DNA of 38,359 bases from CAYNNP01 sp964398215 (GTDB lineage: Bacteria > Planctomycetota > Planctomycetia > Pirellulales > Pirellulaceae): contig CAYNNP010000037.1 of assembly GCA_964398215.1 (NCBI GenBank), forward strand, positions 1 to 38,359. Direction: 5' to 3'. Positions 17,101-24,125 of the stretch are shown one piece after another. The number at the start of each line of letters is the position of its first letter. Within the stretch, counting starts at the first letter, position 1. Under the pieces are notes generated by a model. It worked only from the letters and a program-made list of their open reading frames with translations. It ran no database searches and was not told the origin of the DNA. Made by a program: the position numbers and the translations under genes.

Positions 17101-17297
17101 AAATTCGCCTCCAGATTGTCCAGCCGCAACTCACCTTCGGAAAGATCTCCATCATGGCATGACGTGCAATGTGTTTTAAAGAATGGTTTGATCGTCGTGC
17201 GAAACGCAGCTTCATCGGCGACCGGTGGCGCGGCCACTGCGAAACCGAAGTTTGTTGCCAGAGCAACAGGGATCAAGACCAGCAGGCGATTCACCAT
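14178..17297 (-). CDS. Exported DUF1592-family dihaem protein with an inserted beta domain
   Basis: This 1039-aa protein follows the PSCyt1-DUF1587-DUF1595-DUF1592-DUF1588-DUF1585 plan. It has a signal peptide (1-22), haem motif CTSCH at 44-48, MRRLSRIEYANTVRDLL at 127-143 (DUF1587), a beta-rich, carbohydrate-binding-like stretch 200-400, DUF1595 about 430-490, and DUF1592 about 495-645 (TSFELATRLSYFLWSSKPDDE). DUF1588 spans about 838-935 with a run of seven prolines and a second haem motif CNNCH at 912-916; DUF1585 runs to the end. Between DUF1592 and DUF1588 lies an extra segment of about 190 residues (650-838), including DDAIKVWINGDEVLKN and KVGKNELLIKIVNG, resembling a beta-sandwich ligand-binding fold. 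It is the last gene of the DUF1552 operon and overlaps the previous stop by 7 bp. Probable periplasmic redox role; substrate unknown. Confidence 0.88.
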   Translation of the reverse strand: MVNRLLVLIPVALATNFGFAVAAPPVADEAAFRTTIKPFFKTHCTSCHDGDLSEGELRLDNLEANFSDREPSAHWVEVLDRINLGEMPPEDEPRPAPADLVKVTDWISKNLSQMRRSAEGTGGRVLMRRLSRIEYANTVRDLLNVEFVDGQGPLEDLPPDGSIQGFDRISKALLVDPTLMQAYIDVGGQIAERAVVFRPPPVPTKTMHFDFVDTRNSAMSYLLNKRTHEINGASLTVMQSGARTYAKLLHPSTNKEIPVTGRYRVRVCAAADSGDSKKPVFMDVTFGSLGRIGRFRVDAKIDEPKIYEFDRTFDASVPGEFGVHIVNKMRFSETRQVVHKTHRESNDLFADGKPMESLRLKARMRAEGNYDSFVRGGYLPSVIDTKPLPKLHLKWIEVIGPIQSDFPPPSMHAIFPAGMPSADQQTIEAATAAIKRLLPRAFRRRTTPAELDGIVGVMKADIAAGASFEQAMETGLTAMLCSPNFLYLREDESAKLRKLTSFELATRLSYFLWSSKPDDELFRSAASGKLSNDAAELNRQVDRMLADPRSDGLVNGFARQWLKVDEFTRFLPDEKIFPKFYETEFAGLEKDIVQEPLAFFREVLDKEEPIQSFLSSDWLMLNERLASYYGISGVVGNEFRRVPLVKPNVWMANVKARVSNQPQIGPIHVIGPFTADTMQSAYDQRFAPERKLDLEKPVGELRWVKKAEWTDDTVHYVFNDATSAFYLYRQIDSKIEQDLPLALGSDDAIKVWINGDEVLKNYVKRGVEKNQDRVTVKLKVGKNELLIKIVNGQSNGGFFFKAETLQLETLTALQMSALKRTRAQRRLLEDTYLSESTSAARGGLLGMAGVHLWGADGNRTKPVERGKYLLTVLFNDPPPPPPPNAGEVEPNLRGKQLTVRKRLELHREQTTCNNCHRRIDPYGLAMENFNAIGQWRVQADGEKPINQYWGERTAIDPSGMLPNGVEFGNFLEFKRALLAQKNRFARGLTEKLLMYALGRTIEPTDRPIIDRMLVAADKDGMTIKSLVKQIVNSQPFQTK

Positions 17298-19633
17298 ACG
17301 TTGACCTCCAGATGCGTTGCTGCTTTCTTGAGTAAATCGAATGCCTGATCAGACAATTTCAGGTTACTGCGTCTGAGCGTTAGTCGCACTCCGCTGGGCA
17401 ATGCGGCCAGTTTCTGCAAACCACTTGAGGTTACATTGGTTGTTGCCTTGTCAGTCCTGCCTCCGATTGTGGCGGAACGCAAATGCTGAAGCTTTGAAAT
17501 GCTTTCGACTCCAGTGTCGTTGACGGATTCACCTGACAGCGTCACCTGATCTAGCTTTGGGCATTCAGCCATTGGTCCAATCGCCTCACCCGTAATATTT
17601 GGCGCTGAAAGCACAATGGAGTACAGGTTCTTCATCCGCCAAAAATGGACGAACGACTTATCTGTAATGGGGATGTCATCACCGACAATCGACAGCTGCG
17701 AAATCCCAGTGATTTGGCTTAACCTCATGATGCCACGGTCGGTCAAAAAACGACTACCGAGTCTCAATTCACGAAGCCAGTTGTTGTCGGAGATTGCATC
17801 GATGGTCAAGTCTCCAGCATTCGATCCAGTCAAGTCAATCGATTTCAGCATTGGCAATTTGCCCAAGACTTGAAACCCTTGGTCTGTCAGATCTGGGCAA
17901 TCGTTGATGGAAATCGTTTTTAATTCCCTTAGCTTGGTGATTTGCTTGAGTCCGTCGTCAGTAAGGTCACCAGAGATCCGCAGCGTTTCCAGAGTTTCTG
18001 CGAAAGGCTGAAGCAACTGAAATTGATCATCACGAAAATGACTCGATTGAAAATCGTTCAGTTTGTCGCTGGTCACTTTCTGCAAAATCGCGCCAGTTCC
18101 TTGCGTCCCTGAAATATGAATCGACCGGATGTTGGCAAGCGTCGGTAGTTTCGCTAACCCCACGTCCGTAATTTCGTCACCATGCAGGCTAAGCGTTTGT
18201 AGGTTCTTTAGCGGTGACAAGTAGCTGAGCATTGCGTCGCTCAAGCCGACCGTGCCGGTAATCTGCAGTTGCTCGATTTCCGTTTTGTCGGCAATCGGCG
18301 CGAGATCGTCATCGGTGATACCGTTGCCAGTCCCGGAAAGCATCAACCCACGAAGATCTTTCGTCTTCGTGAGCTTAGCAATATGCTCCGCCGTCAAATT
18401 GTTTTGAGCATTCAGTTCAATGTCGACTGGTTCGTTCAAGTCGGCAAGCGCTGAAAAAAATTCGTCGGTTAAATGCTCGGGACCGATGATGACCGTAACA
18501 ATCCCATTGCGTCGCTCGCGAAATTCTCGCGTCAATCGCGGCATTTTTTCACGTGCTGCTTCGCTACGTTCAAATGTTTGTCTTGCCAGATCGATGTCTG
18601 ACTGTGCAGCATCCATCGCGATTCGAAAACCGACGTACGCGGCTGCGTCATTCGCTTCAAAATAGCCACGACACGCACAGCGAGCTTGCAAAGGCGACGT
18701 GAACCACGACCCACCGCGGATGACGCGCCAATCACCAGTGTCATTCCAGTTTTCGGAATTGATCGGATCGATGGCTCGATCACGAAGATTGTGGTGCCCG
18801 TTGTCTTTGAACTTTGCATAGAACGTATCCAAGTACTTGTCTGCACACCACTCCCAAACATTGCCGTGCATATCGTGCAGACCGAATGGATTCGGTTTGA
18901 AATGCCCAACAGGTGAAGTGAAAACATGATCATCGCCAGGCTCTGTTTCGGGATAGACAATCCACTGACGAATCACGCGATCAGGGGCGACCTTCTCTAG
19001 TTCAACGTTTCCAATGTTGGCGTATTTTTCAATCACCCCGCGATACTCGTTCCCAAATGAAAACAAAGTTTGCGTGTTGGCTCGCGCCGCGTATTCCCAT
19101 TCGGCTTCAGTCGGTAACCGGTAGGTTTTGCCTTCCTTCATCGAAAGCCACCTGCAAAACGCCGTCGCATCGTGGAAGCTAACGCCAACAACCGGATCTT
19201 TGTCGGATTGTGGAAAACCCGTATTGGTCCAATCGAACTCAGGCTTCTGGCGAAACGAATGTTTGTGACTTGGGATTTTTGGATCTGGCGATGGGTCCCA
19301 TCCAACGATGCCGGCGCCATTGGATTCGGCGGTTGTCTTGTGCTGCGTTGCTTCAACAAACTGACGAAACTGCGCCTTCGTGACCTCGGTTGTGGACAAA
19401 TAGAATGGGCGAGTCAAAATCACTTGGTGTCGTTGTTTCGCGTCGTGAGCATTGAAATCACCGTGATCTTTGCCAAACGAACCAATTGGTTTAGCACCCA
19501 TTTCAAATCGACCTGCCGGCAACAGGTTCAATTGCATATCCAGGCTGTTTGAAACCGATGGCAGGTTTTCTTGTGAAATGACTGGGAGCGAACAGGCCAC
19601 AGTCAACACGCACGCTGTAATGAGTCGGATCAT
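17291..19633 (-). CDS. FGE-sulfatase-like domain fused to leucine-rich repeats, exported
   Basis: This 780-aa protein has a signal peptide (1-20, ending VISQ) and an FGE/SUMF1-fold domain (about 30-345). The latter shows GRFEMGA, FYLSTTEVTKAQFRQF, RLPTEAEWEYAAR, GLHDMHGNVWEWCAD and VIRGGSW (304-310). Leucine-rich repeats of the planctomycete type (about 380-780) follow, with units such as LQTLSLHGDEITDVGLAKL. The two catalytic cysteines of true formylglycine-generating enzymes should lie just after RGGS; here the sequence is WFTSPLQARCAC, so they are not at the expected spacing. A sulfatase-activating role is therefore doubtful, and a binding or scaffold role is more likely (inference). It overlaps the upstream DUF1552 gene by ATGA and the downstream DUF1592 gene by 7 bp, so all three are translationally coupled. 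Confidence 0.85.
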   Translation of the reverse strand: MIRLITACVLTVACSLPVISQENLPSVSNSLDMQLNLLPAGRFEMGAKPIGSFGKDHGDFNAHDAKQRHQVILTRPFYLSTTEVTKAQFRQFVEATQHKTTAESNGAGIVGWDPSPDPKIPSHKHSFRQKPEFDWTNTGFPQSDKDPVVGVSFHDATAFCRWLSMKEGKTYRLPTEAEWEYAARANTQTLFSFGNEYRGVIEKYANIGNVELEKVAPDRVIRQWIVYPETEPGDDHVFTSPVGHFKPNPFGLHDMHGNVWEWCADKYLDTFYAKFKDNGHHNLRDRAIDPINSENWNDTGDWRVIRGGSWFTSPLQARCACRGYFEANDAAAYVGFRIAMDAAQSDIDLARQTFERSEAAREKMPRLTREFRERRNGIVTVIIGPEHLTDEFFSALADLNEPVDIELNAQNNLTAEHIAKLTKTKDLRGLMLSGTGNGITDDDLAPIADKTEIEQLQITGTVGLSDAMLSYLSPLKNLQTLSLHGDEITDVGLAKLPTLANIRSIHISGTQGTGAILQKVTSDKLNDFQSSHFRDDQFQLLQPFAETLETLRISGDLTDDGLKQITKLRELKTISINDCPDLTDQGFQVLGKLPMLKSIDLTGSNAGDLTIDAISDNNWLRELRLGSRFLTDRGIMRLSQITGISQLSIVGDDIPITDKSFVHFWRMKNLYSIVLSAPNITGEAIGPMAECPKLDQVTLSGESVNDTGVESISKLQHLRSATIGGRTDKATTNVTSSGLQKLAALPSGVRLTLRRSNLKLSDQAFDLLKKAATHLEVNVW

Positions 19634-20952
19634 CCAATCAACTCGCCAATCGGGCTTTTACTGTCTTGCAAGGAATCGACCTTCACGCCTACTTGATTTG
19701 CCATAGTGTGCCAGACTCGAGCGAGCGGCGTTTTGTCATCTAGCTTGAGGTGGGTTTTGTGATTGATGCCTAGTGATTCACCGCCGAACATAACGGTTGG
19801 CAATCGATCACGAGAATGATCCATCCCTGCGCTGGACGAATATGCCAAGACACTGTGGTCCAGCAGACTTTTTCCGTCGGGCTGCTCGATCGAATCCAAT
19901 CGGTCTAAGAATTGTTTCCAAAACCCCATGTTGATCTCGTCAACTTTCGCCAGTTCGGACAGATTTTTTGGGTCATTGTTGTGGTGCGTCAACGCATGGA
20001 AGACTTTGCTGACCCCGTGAACAGGAAAGGTTCCGCCTGCCAGTTCGCGGCGGACGTTGTAGGTAATGACGCGAGTCGAATCAGTTTGAAAAGCTAACGC
20101 GATCAAGTCGTACATTAGCTTTTGATACACGGCGTAATCAAACTCGCTGGAATCCGGCGTCAACGATTTGCTGTAGTCGCCCAGTTCGTTCAGATTCACG
20201 TCAGGCTTAGGTTTGTTTGACCAATCGATGTCACGTTGAAGCTGGCTTTCGACTTCGCGGACCGCCGTAAAATATTCGTCGAGCTTCACGCGGTCGTTTT
20301 TGCCGACCTTGCGCTGAACCTGATTGGCTTCCGCTTTTACATAATCCAGAATGCTGCCGCGGCGACGGAAATTGTCATCGCGTCGGGCCGCCTGGTCGCC
20401 ATCATCAACACCGAACAGGCGATTGAAGAGAACGTAGGGGTCGTTTTCGGCAGCTAGTGGAATTCCACTTTCGCTCCAAGACAAAGTTGCCAAACCTTGT
20501 TGTCCGAAATTGGTTCCGCGTTTGATCGACAACTGAAGCGATGGGAAACGCGTCTGTCCGCCAATCGCCTTTGCCACCAATTGGTCAGCGCTGATTCCGC
20601 CTTTGATGCCCGAGGATGTCCAACCCTCTGTTCCAGTTAGAAACGAATAGTCGCCGGTATGACCTCCGCCGTGTTCCAACTGCAGTCCCGACAGAATCGT
20701 CATTCGTTTGCGATAATTCTCCAGCGGTCTGACAATCTGCGGCAGCTCGCAATCGGCGCCGGTCGTCTTTGGAAAGAACTCGTGCAAATTCATTCCGGTC
20801 CCAAAATGGGCGACCATCATACGAGGGGCAACGGTCGGAACCGCACCAGCGGCCCATGCACTACGCGGTTGCATAGCTGCAAGACTAGGTAACGCAACGG
20901 ACCCGGCAAGGCCGCGCAGTACTGCGCGGCGTGAGATCGGACGTGTAGTCAT
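19630..20952 (-). CDS. DUF1552 protein, Tat-exported
   Basis: This 440-aa protein begins with a twin-arginine signal (ISRRAVLRGLAGSVALPSL, Arg8-Arg9, then Ala-rich AWA cleavage region). The DUF1552 core follows: RMMVAHFGTGMN, ENYRKRMTILSGLQLEHGGGHTGDYSFLTGTE, DQLVAKAIGGQTRFPSLQLSIK, and the late SSSAGMDHSRDRLPTVMFGG. DUF1552 resembles the DUF1501 and alkaline-phosphatase-like folds and is almost always encoded beside DUF1592 proteins; its reaction is unknown. Tat export implies folding, perhaps with a cofactor, before secretion. It heads a coupled three-gene operon. A possible promoter lies at 20993-21020. A perfect 20-bp palindrome covers the codons of the twin-arginine motif. Only a weak GGAAA precedes the ATG. 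Confidence 0.88.
   Translation of the reverse strand: MTTRPISRRAVLRGLAGSVALPSLAAMQPRSAWAAGAVPTVAPRMMVAHFGTGMNLHEFFPKTTGADCELPQIVRPLENYRKRMTILSGLQLEHGGGHTGDYSFLTGTEGWTSSGIKGGISADQLVAKAIGGQTRFPSLQLSIKRGTNFGQQGLATLSWSESGIPLAAENDPYVLFNRLFGVDDGDQAARRDDNFRRRGSILDYVKAEANQVQRKVGKNDRVKLDEYFTAVREVESQLQRDIDWSNKPKPDVNLNELGDYSKSLTPDSSEFDYAVYQKLMYDLIALAFQTDSTRVITYNVRRELAGGTFPVHGVSKVFHALTHHNNDPKNLSELAKVDEINMGFWKQFLDRLDSIEQPDGKSLLDHSVLAYSSSAGMDHSRDRLPTVMFGGESLGINHKTHLKLDDKTPLARVWHTMANQVGVKVDSLQDSKSPIGELIG
20911..20930. repeat. Perfect 20-bp palindrome inside the Tat signal codons of the DUF1552 gene
   Basis: Bases 20911-20920 (GCCGCGCAGT) are the exact reverse complement of 20921-20930. In the mRNA this can fold into an 8-bp GC-rich stem with a GTAC loop about 22 nt inside the coding region, and as DNA it could be a dimer-binding site. 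It covers the codons of the twin-arginine motif and residues just after. Confidence 0.9.
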
Positions 20953-20992
20953 CGTTTCATTTCCAATAGAAAGTCACGGTCAACTTTCCTCT

Positions 20993-21020
20993 AGGATAAA
21001 CGAAACGGCGTAACGCGCAA
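20993..21020 (-). promoter_or_regulatory. Possible sigma-70-like promoter of the DUF1552 operon
   Basis: On the minus strand TTGCGC (21020-21015) is followed after 16 nt by TATCCT (20998-20993), 41 nt ahead of the DUF1552 start. Spacing and bases are acceptable but not strong, and planctomycete promoters are poorly defined by consensus. Confidence 0.25.
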
Positions 21021-21083
21021 CGCTTGCTTTTCATTGATTGGCACAACTGCGTGCAGAAAAACGCAACCGAGCCCAGTTTCTTT

Positions 21084-24002
21084 CTAGGTTTTGATAACGC
21101 GTTCGATGGTCTGCAACAACTCTTGAACTCGGAAGGGTTTTGACATCATCGCTTCGGGAGCAAATTCGCTTCCAATCAAGCGATCCAATTTATGTAGATA
21201 CCCACTGCAAATAATGACTGGAATCCCCGGCGAGATCTCCCGAATTTTTCGCATCGTTTCGATCCCCGTCATTCCGGGCATCGATAAATCCAAAATCACT
21301 ACGTTAAAGTGCTCGGGGTTCGACAGAACGCACTGGACCGCCTCGGTACCTTCGATAGCAATCCGCACGTCAAACCCCTTCAACTTAAGAAGCTCGGCGG
21401 TTGGCTGGAGCACATGAATGTCATCATCAACAAGCAGTATGTTGCCAGTGGAAACGGTTGGGGTACTGCCTGGCTGATTCTCGGGTTCGGCTGAACAAGC
21501 CTCGTGTGTTCGAGGCAAATAGATCTCAAAAATCGTCTCGCCAGGTGATGATGTGCACACAATCGTGCCATCATGCTGCTGAATGATTCCGTACGAAGTC
21601 GCCAGCCCCAATCCAGTTCCTTTTCCAGGTGGCTTGGTTGTAAAGAAGGGATCGAAAATGTGATCGATAACCCCAGCAGGTATTCCCGTGCCTGAATCTT
21701 GGATTCGAATCACAATTGATTCAACGTCGATAGGAGATTCGGTAGCCTGAACGTTCCTGGTAGAAATCGTAATGAGACTTGATTTGCCCGAAATGGCATC
21801 GCGAGCATTCAGGCACATATTCAGAATCACGTTGCCAACTTGCGAACTGTCGATTTTGGCATTCCAAACCTCGTCACTCAACTTCACATGAAGTGTGTAA
21901 CGAGGATCTAAAGTCCTCTCGAGCAACTTGTGAACCTGTGCAACAACTTCGTTGATATTGCGAACACGCCGATGAAGCTGAGTTTTTCTTGAAAAGCCAA
22001 GCAACTGTTCTACTAACTCCTTGGCTTTATCGACTGCTTGATCAGCCGCTTCCAAGTGCTCGTCCGCATCCAGTACTTTTTGTTCGGGGTTTTGACGAAC
22101 AAGTTCCAGATTTGCCGTCATCGTCAACAGCAAGTTGTTGAAGTCGTGCGCAACACCGCCAGCCAGTCGCCCCACAGCATCCAGTTTTTGCGACTGATGA
22201 AGATCCGCTTCCAGACGTTTTCGCTCAGACACGTCATCGAAGGTCCAAACACGAGCGTGAGTTTCTCTTGAGCTAGACGTTAAAGGTGATGCATGAATGC
22301 GTATCGTTCGTCGAGGCAATTCATTGGTCTGTAGCTCGCAAGACTGGGATGCATCGGGATGAGTCGATACCGCATTGCAAAATCGATCAAACTGCTTTGT
22401 GTCTGAAAACTTGCTACTTAGTTGTGCAAGCACCGATGGCTTGACCGAACTGGTTTGTGCGAAATCGGCTGGATCGATCCGGAGAATGGTCGAAGCCCGA
22501 GAGTTGGATTCTACAACCTGCCCTTCACTATCGATGACCAACAGAGCTTCGTTGATGGCATCGAATGACGACCGCATCTGAGTGGCAATGGCCTGTAAGT
22601 TTTGATTTGTGTTAACAACTTGTCTTCGCAGTTTTACTACGAAGTAGGTGCCAAACAACAGGAGGCAAACTGCTCCCGCCAACGTGGCAATCACAGTACG
22701 CCGATCCAAGTTCGACACCCGGCTCACAACGTGGATGTCTCGGATAGAATCCAATGATACAAAGCGGTCAATGTTATCCCCGGCAACCTCCTTTGATGGA
22801 ACAGTTGCTAGTCCATCAAACCCTAGGTTTTTTACGCGGCTTAACTCAAGAGACTCGAAATCTTTGTCACCGGACAGGAAATCAACTCTGATTCTTTTGC
22901 CATCCACTTCGACGATCAAATATCGCTTGAATCCGTTGGAGCCGAACGACTTCAGGCGTCCCTCCACCGATACACGGCCTACCGAATTCTCTTCCAGTGT
23001 TTCGATGGTCTTGGCAGGCGGCAATAAGGATCGGTCCATCCGTTCCAAGGTTGACGCAAACAACGCTGGCAAAGGAGCTTCTGCTTTGACGGAGTTACGG
23101 AATAACTTGAGTTCCCATTCCGTCGGAGCTCTGGCAACTACCCGCACACTGTCGCCCAAACTAAACAGCGCTTCGGCTGGTGCATAAACAGTCAAAGAGT
23201 CTCGGTTCTCATCTTCTACGACAACAAAATCTCGCCGAGAAATAAAGCTCACTTGGCCGGTGAATTCAACGTGTCCAGTCAGTTGATTGTGGTCAAGATC
23301 TTTAAAGCTGCCGATCTTTTCTGGCTTTCCAATTCGCTCTGCTGCCTTCAGTACTTGCAGTTCGTCATTTACGTCGCGATAGCAGATGGGAACTTCTGTT
23401 CGCCCAAAACGATCAATCAGAAAAGCAAGCGTTGATTCAAATTCGATCTCGGCGCCCAACAATGACAGTGCCTGTTCTCTATCCAAGGTCTTTAGCTGCC
23501 GCACCAAGGCCACTTGTTTTCCATCTCGGATAAATAACTGGTGGTGCCCGACGTCTGACAAAACCGAAGCAACCGTTCCCCTTAGGCGTACACGTTTTGA
23601 CCAATGCGCACCAAGCTTCATTTCTGAAAGGTTAAGATTCAGCGGCGGGATCAGACGTGATTTGCCTGTTGGTTCAATGCTGTCGGCGTTGATCATATAC
23701 CGTTTAGGATCGAACGTTCCACTAATCCGAATTTCGGTTCCCGGCTCAAGAATAATGTCCCGTTTCGAATCGGCCATTCCCTTCTTATCCACAAAGATCG
23801 CATCGTGATCTTCTTGTATGAACAGTAGCCCCCAAAAATCCTCTTGGTAGTTGACGGTTGCTACTGTGCTGAACAAAACGGGTTTGTCAGCATTCATAAA
23901 GTCATCACACTGCCGAATGCTGGTGATTTTCTGGGCGTTTGCCGACGCATAGCAATGCGCAAACAAAAAGCAAATGACCAGAGTCTTAAGAAGAGAGCGC
24001 AT
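21084..24002 (-). CDS. Hybrid sensor histidine kinase with exported OB-like sensor repeats and a receiver domain
   Basis: A 972-aa protein from the ATG at 24002; the frame is open to an ATG at 24095, but 24002 gives a clean signal peptide (MRSLLKTLVICFLFAHC). The exported part (about 25-430) contains four similar beta-rich units, each with a V-x-V/L-x-G-x-V strand (near 44, 138, 245 and 344), suggesting OB-fold repeats. A membrane helix lies at about 437-456. A PAS domain (about 475-590), HisKA with His619 (GGVAHDFNN), HATPase with Asp769 (DSGTGIP) and GKGTGLGL at 793-800, and a C-terminal receiver with Asp905 (VVILDLSMPG) and Lys955 follow. No DNA-binding output is fused, so phosphate probably goes to an unlinked regulator or the receiver acts internally. 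It lies between two cytochrome-type operons, pointing to envelope sensing (inference). Confidence 0.88.
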   Translation of the reverse strand: MRSLLKTLVICFLFAHCYASANAQKITSIRQCDDFMNADKPVLFSTVATVNYQEDFWGLLFIQEDHDAIFVDKKGMADSKRDIILEPGTEIRISGTFDPKRYMINADSIEPTGKSRLIPPLNLNLSEMKLGAHWSKRVRLRGTVASVLSDVGHHQLFIRDGKQVALVRQLKTLDREQALSLLGAEIEFESTLAFLIDRFGRTEVPICYRDVNDELQVLKAAERIGKPEKIGSFKDLDHNQLTGHVEFTGQVSFISRRDFVVVEDENRDSLTVYAPAEALFSLGDSVRVVARAPTEWELKLFRNSVKAEAPLPALFASTLERMDRSLLPPAKTIETLEENSVGRVSVEGRLKSFGSNGFKRYLIVEVDGKRIRVDFLSGDKDFESLELSRVKNLGFDGLATVPSKEVAGDNIDRFVSLDSIRDIHVVSRVSNLDRRTVIATLAGAVCLLLFGTYFVVKLRRQVVNTNQNLQAIATQMRSSFDAINEALLVIDSEGQVVESNSRASTILRIDPADFAQTSSVKPSVLAQLSSKFSDTKQFDRFCNAVSTHPDASQSCELQTNELPRRTIRIHASPLTSSSRETHARVWTFDDVSERKRLEADLHQSQKLDAVGRLAGGVAHDFNNLLLTMTANLELVRQNPEQKVLDADEHLEAADQAVDKAKELVEQLLGFSRKTQLHRRVRNINEVVAQVHKLLERTLDPRYTLHVKLSDEVWNAKIDSSQVGNVILNMCLNARDAISGKSSLITISTRNVQATESPIDVESIVIRIQDSGTGIPAGVIDHIFDPFFTTKPPGKGTGLGLATSYGIIQQHDGTIVCTSSPGETIFEIYLPRTHEACSAEPENQPGSTPTVSTGNILLVDDDIHVLQPTAELLKLKGFDVRIAIEGTEAVQCVLSNPEHFNVVILDLSMPGMTGIETMRKIREISPGIPVIICSGYLHKLDRLIGSEFAPEAMMSKPFRVQELLQTIERVIKT

Positions 24003-24125
24003 GTTGTGCCGCATTTCGTGAGTTACTACGAACATATTGGCGAAAAGAACAGCAGGTTTCCAGCCCCAGAAACTGAAAATGCCGTTTAGATACACACTTT
24101 GCCGGGCGCCAGCGCTCTGCGTGGC

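Noticed and set aside
17291..19633. Reading the FGE-like domain as a formylglycine-generating sulfatase activator
   Set aside because: The active-site cysteine pair expected just after RGGS is not at the right spacing, and no sulfatase gene is in the window.
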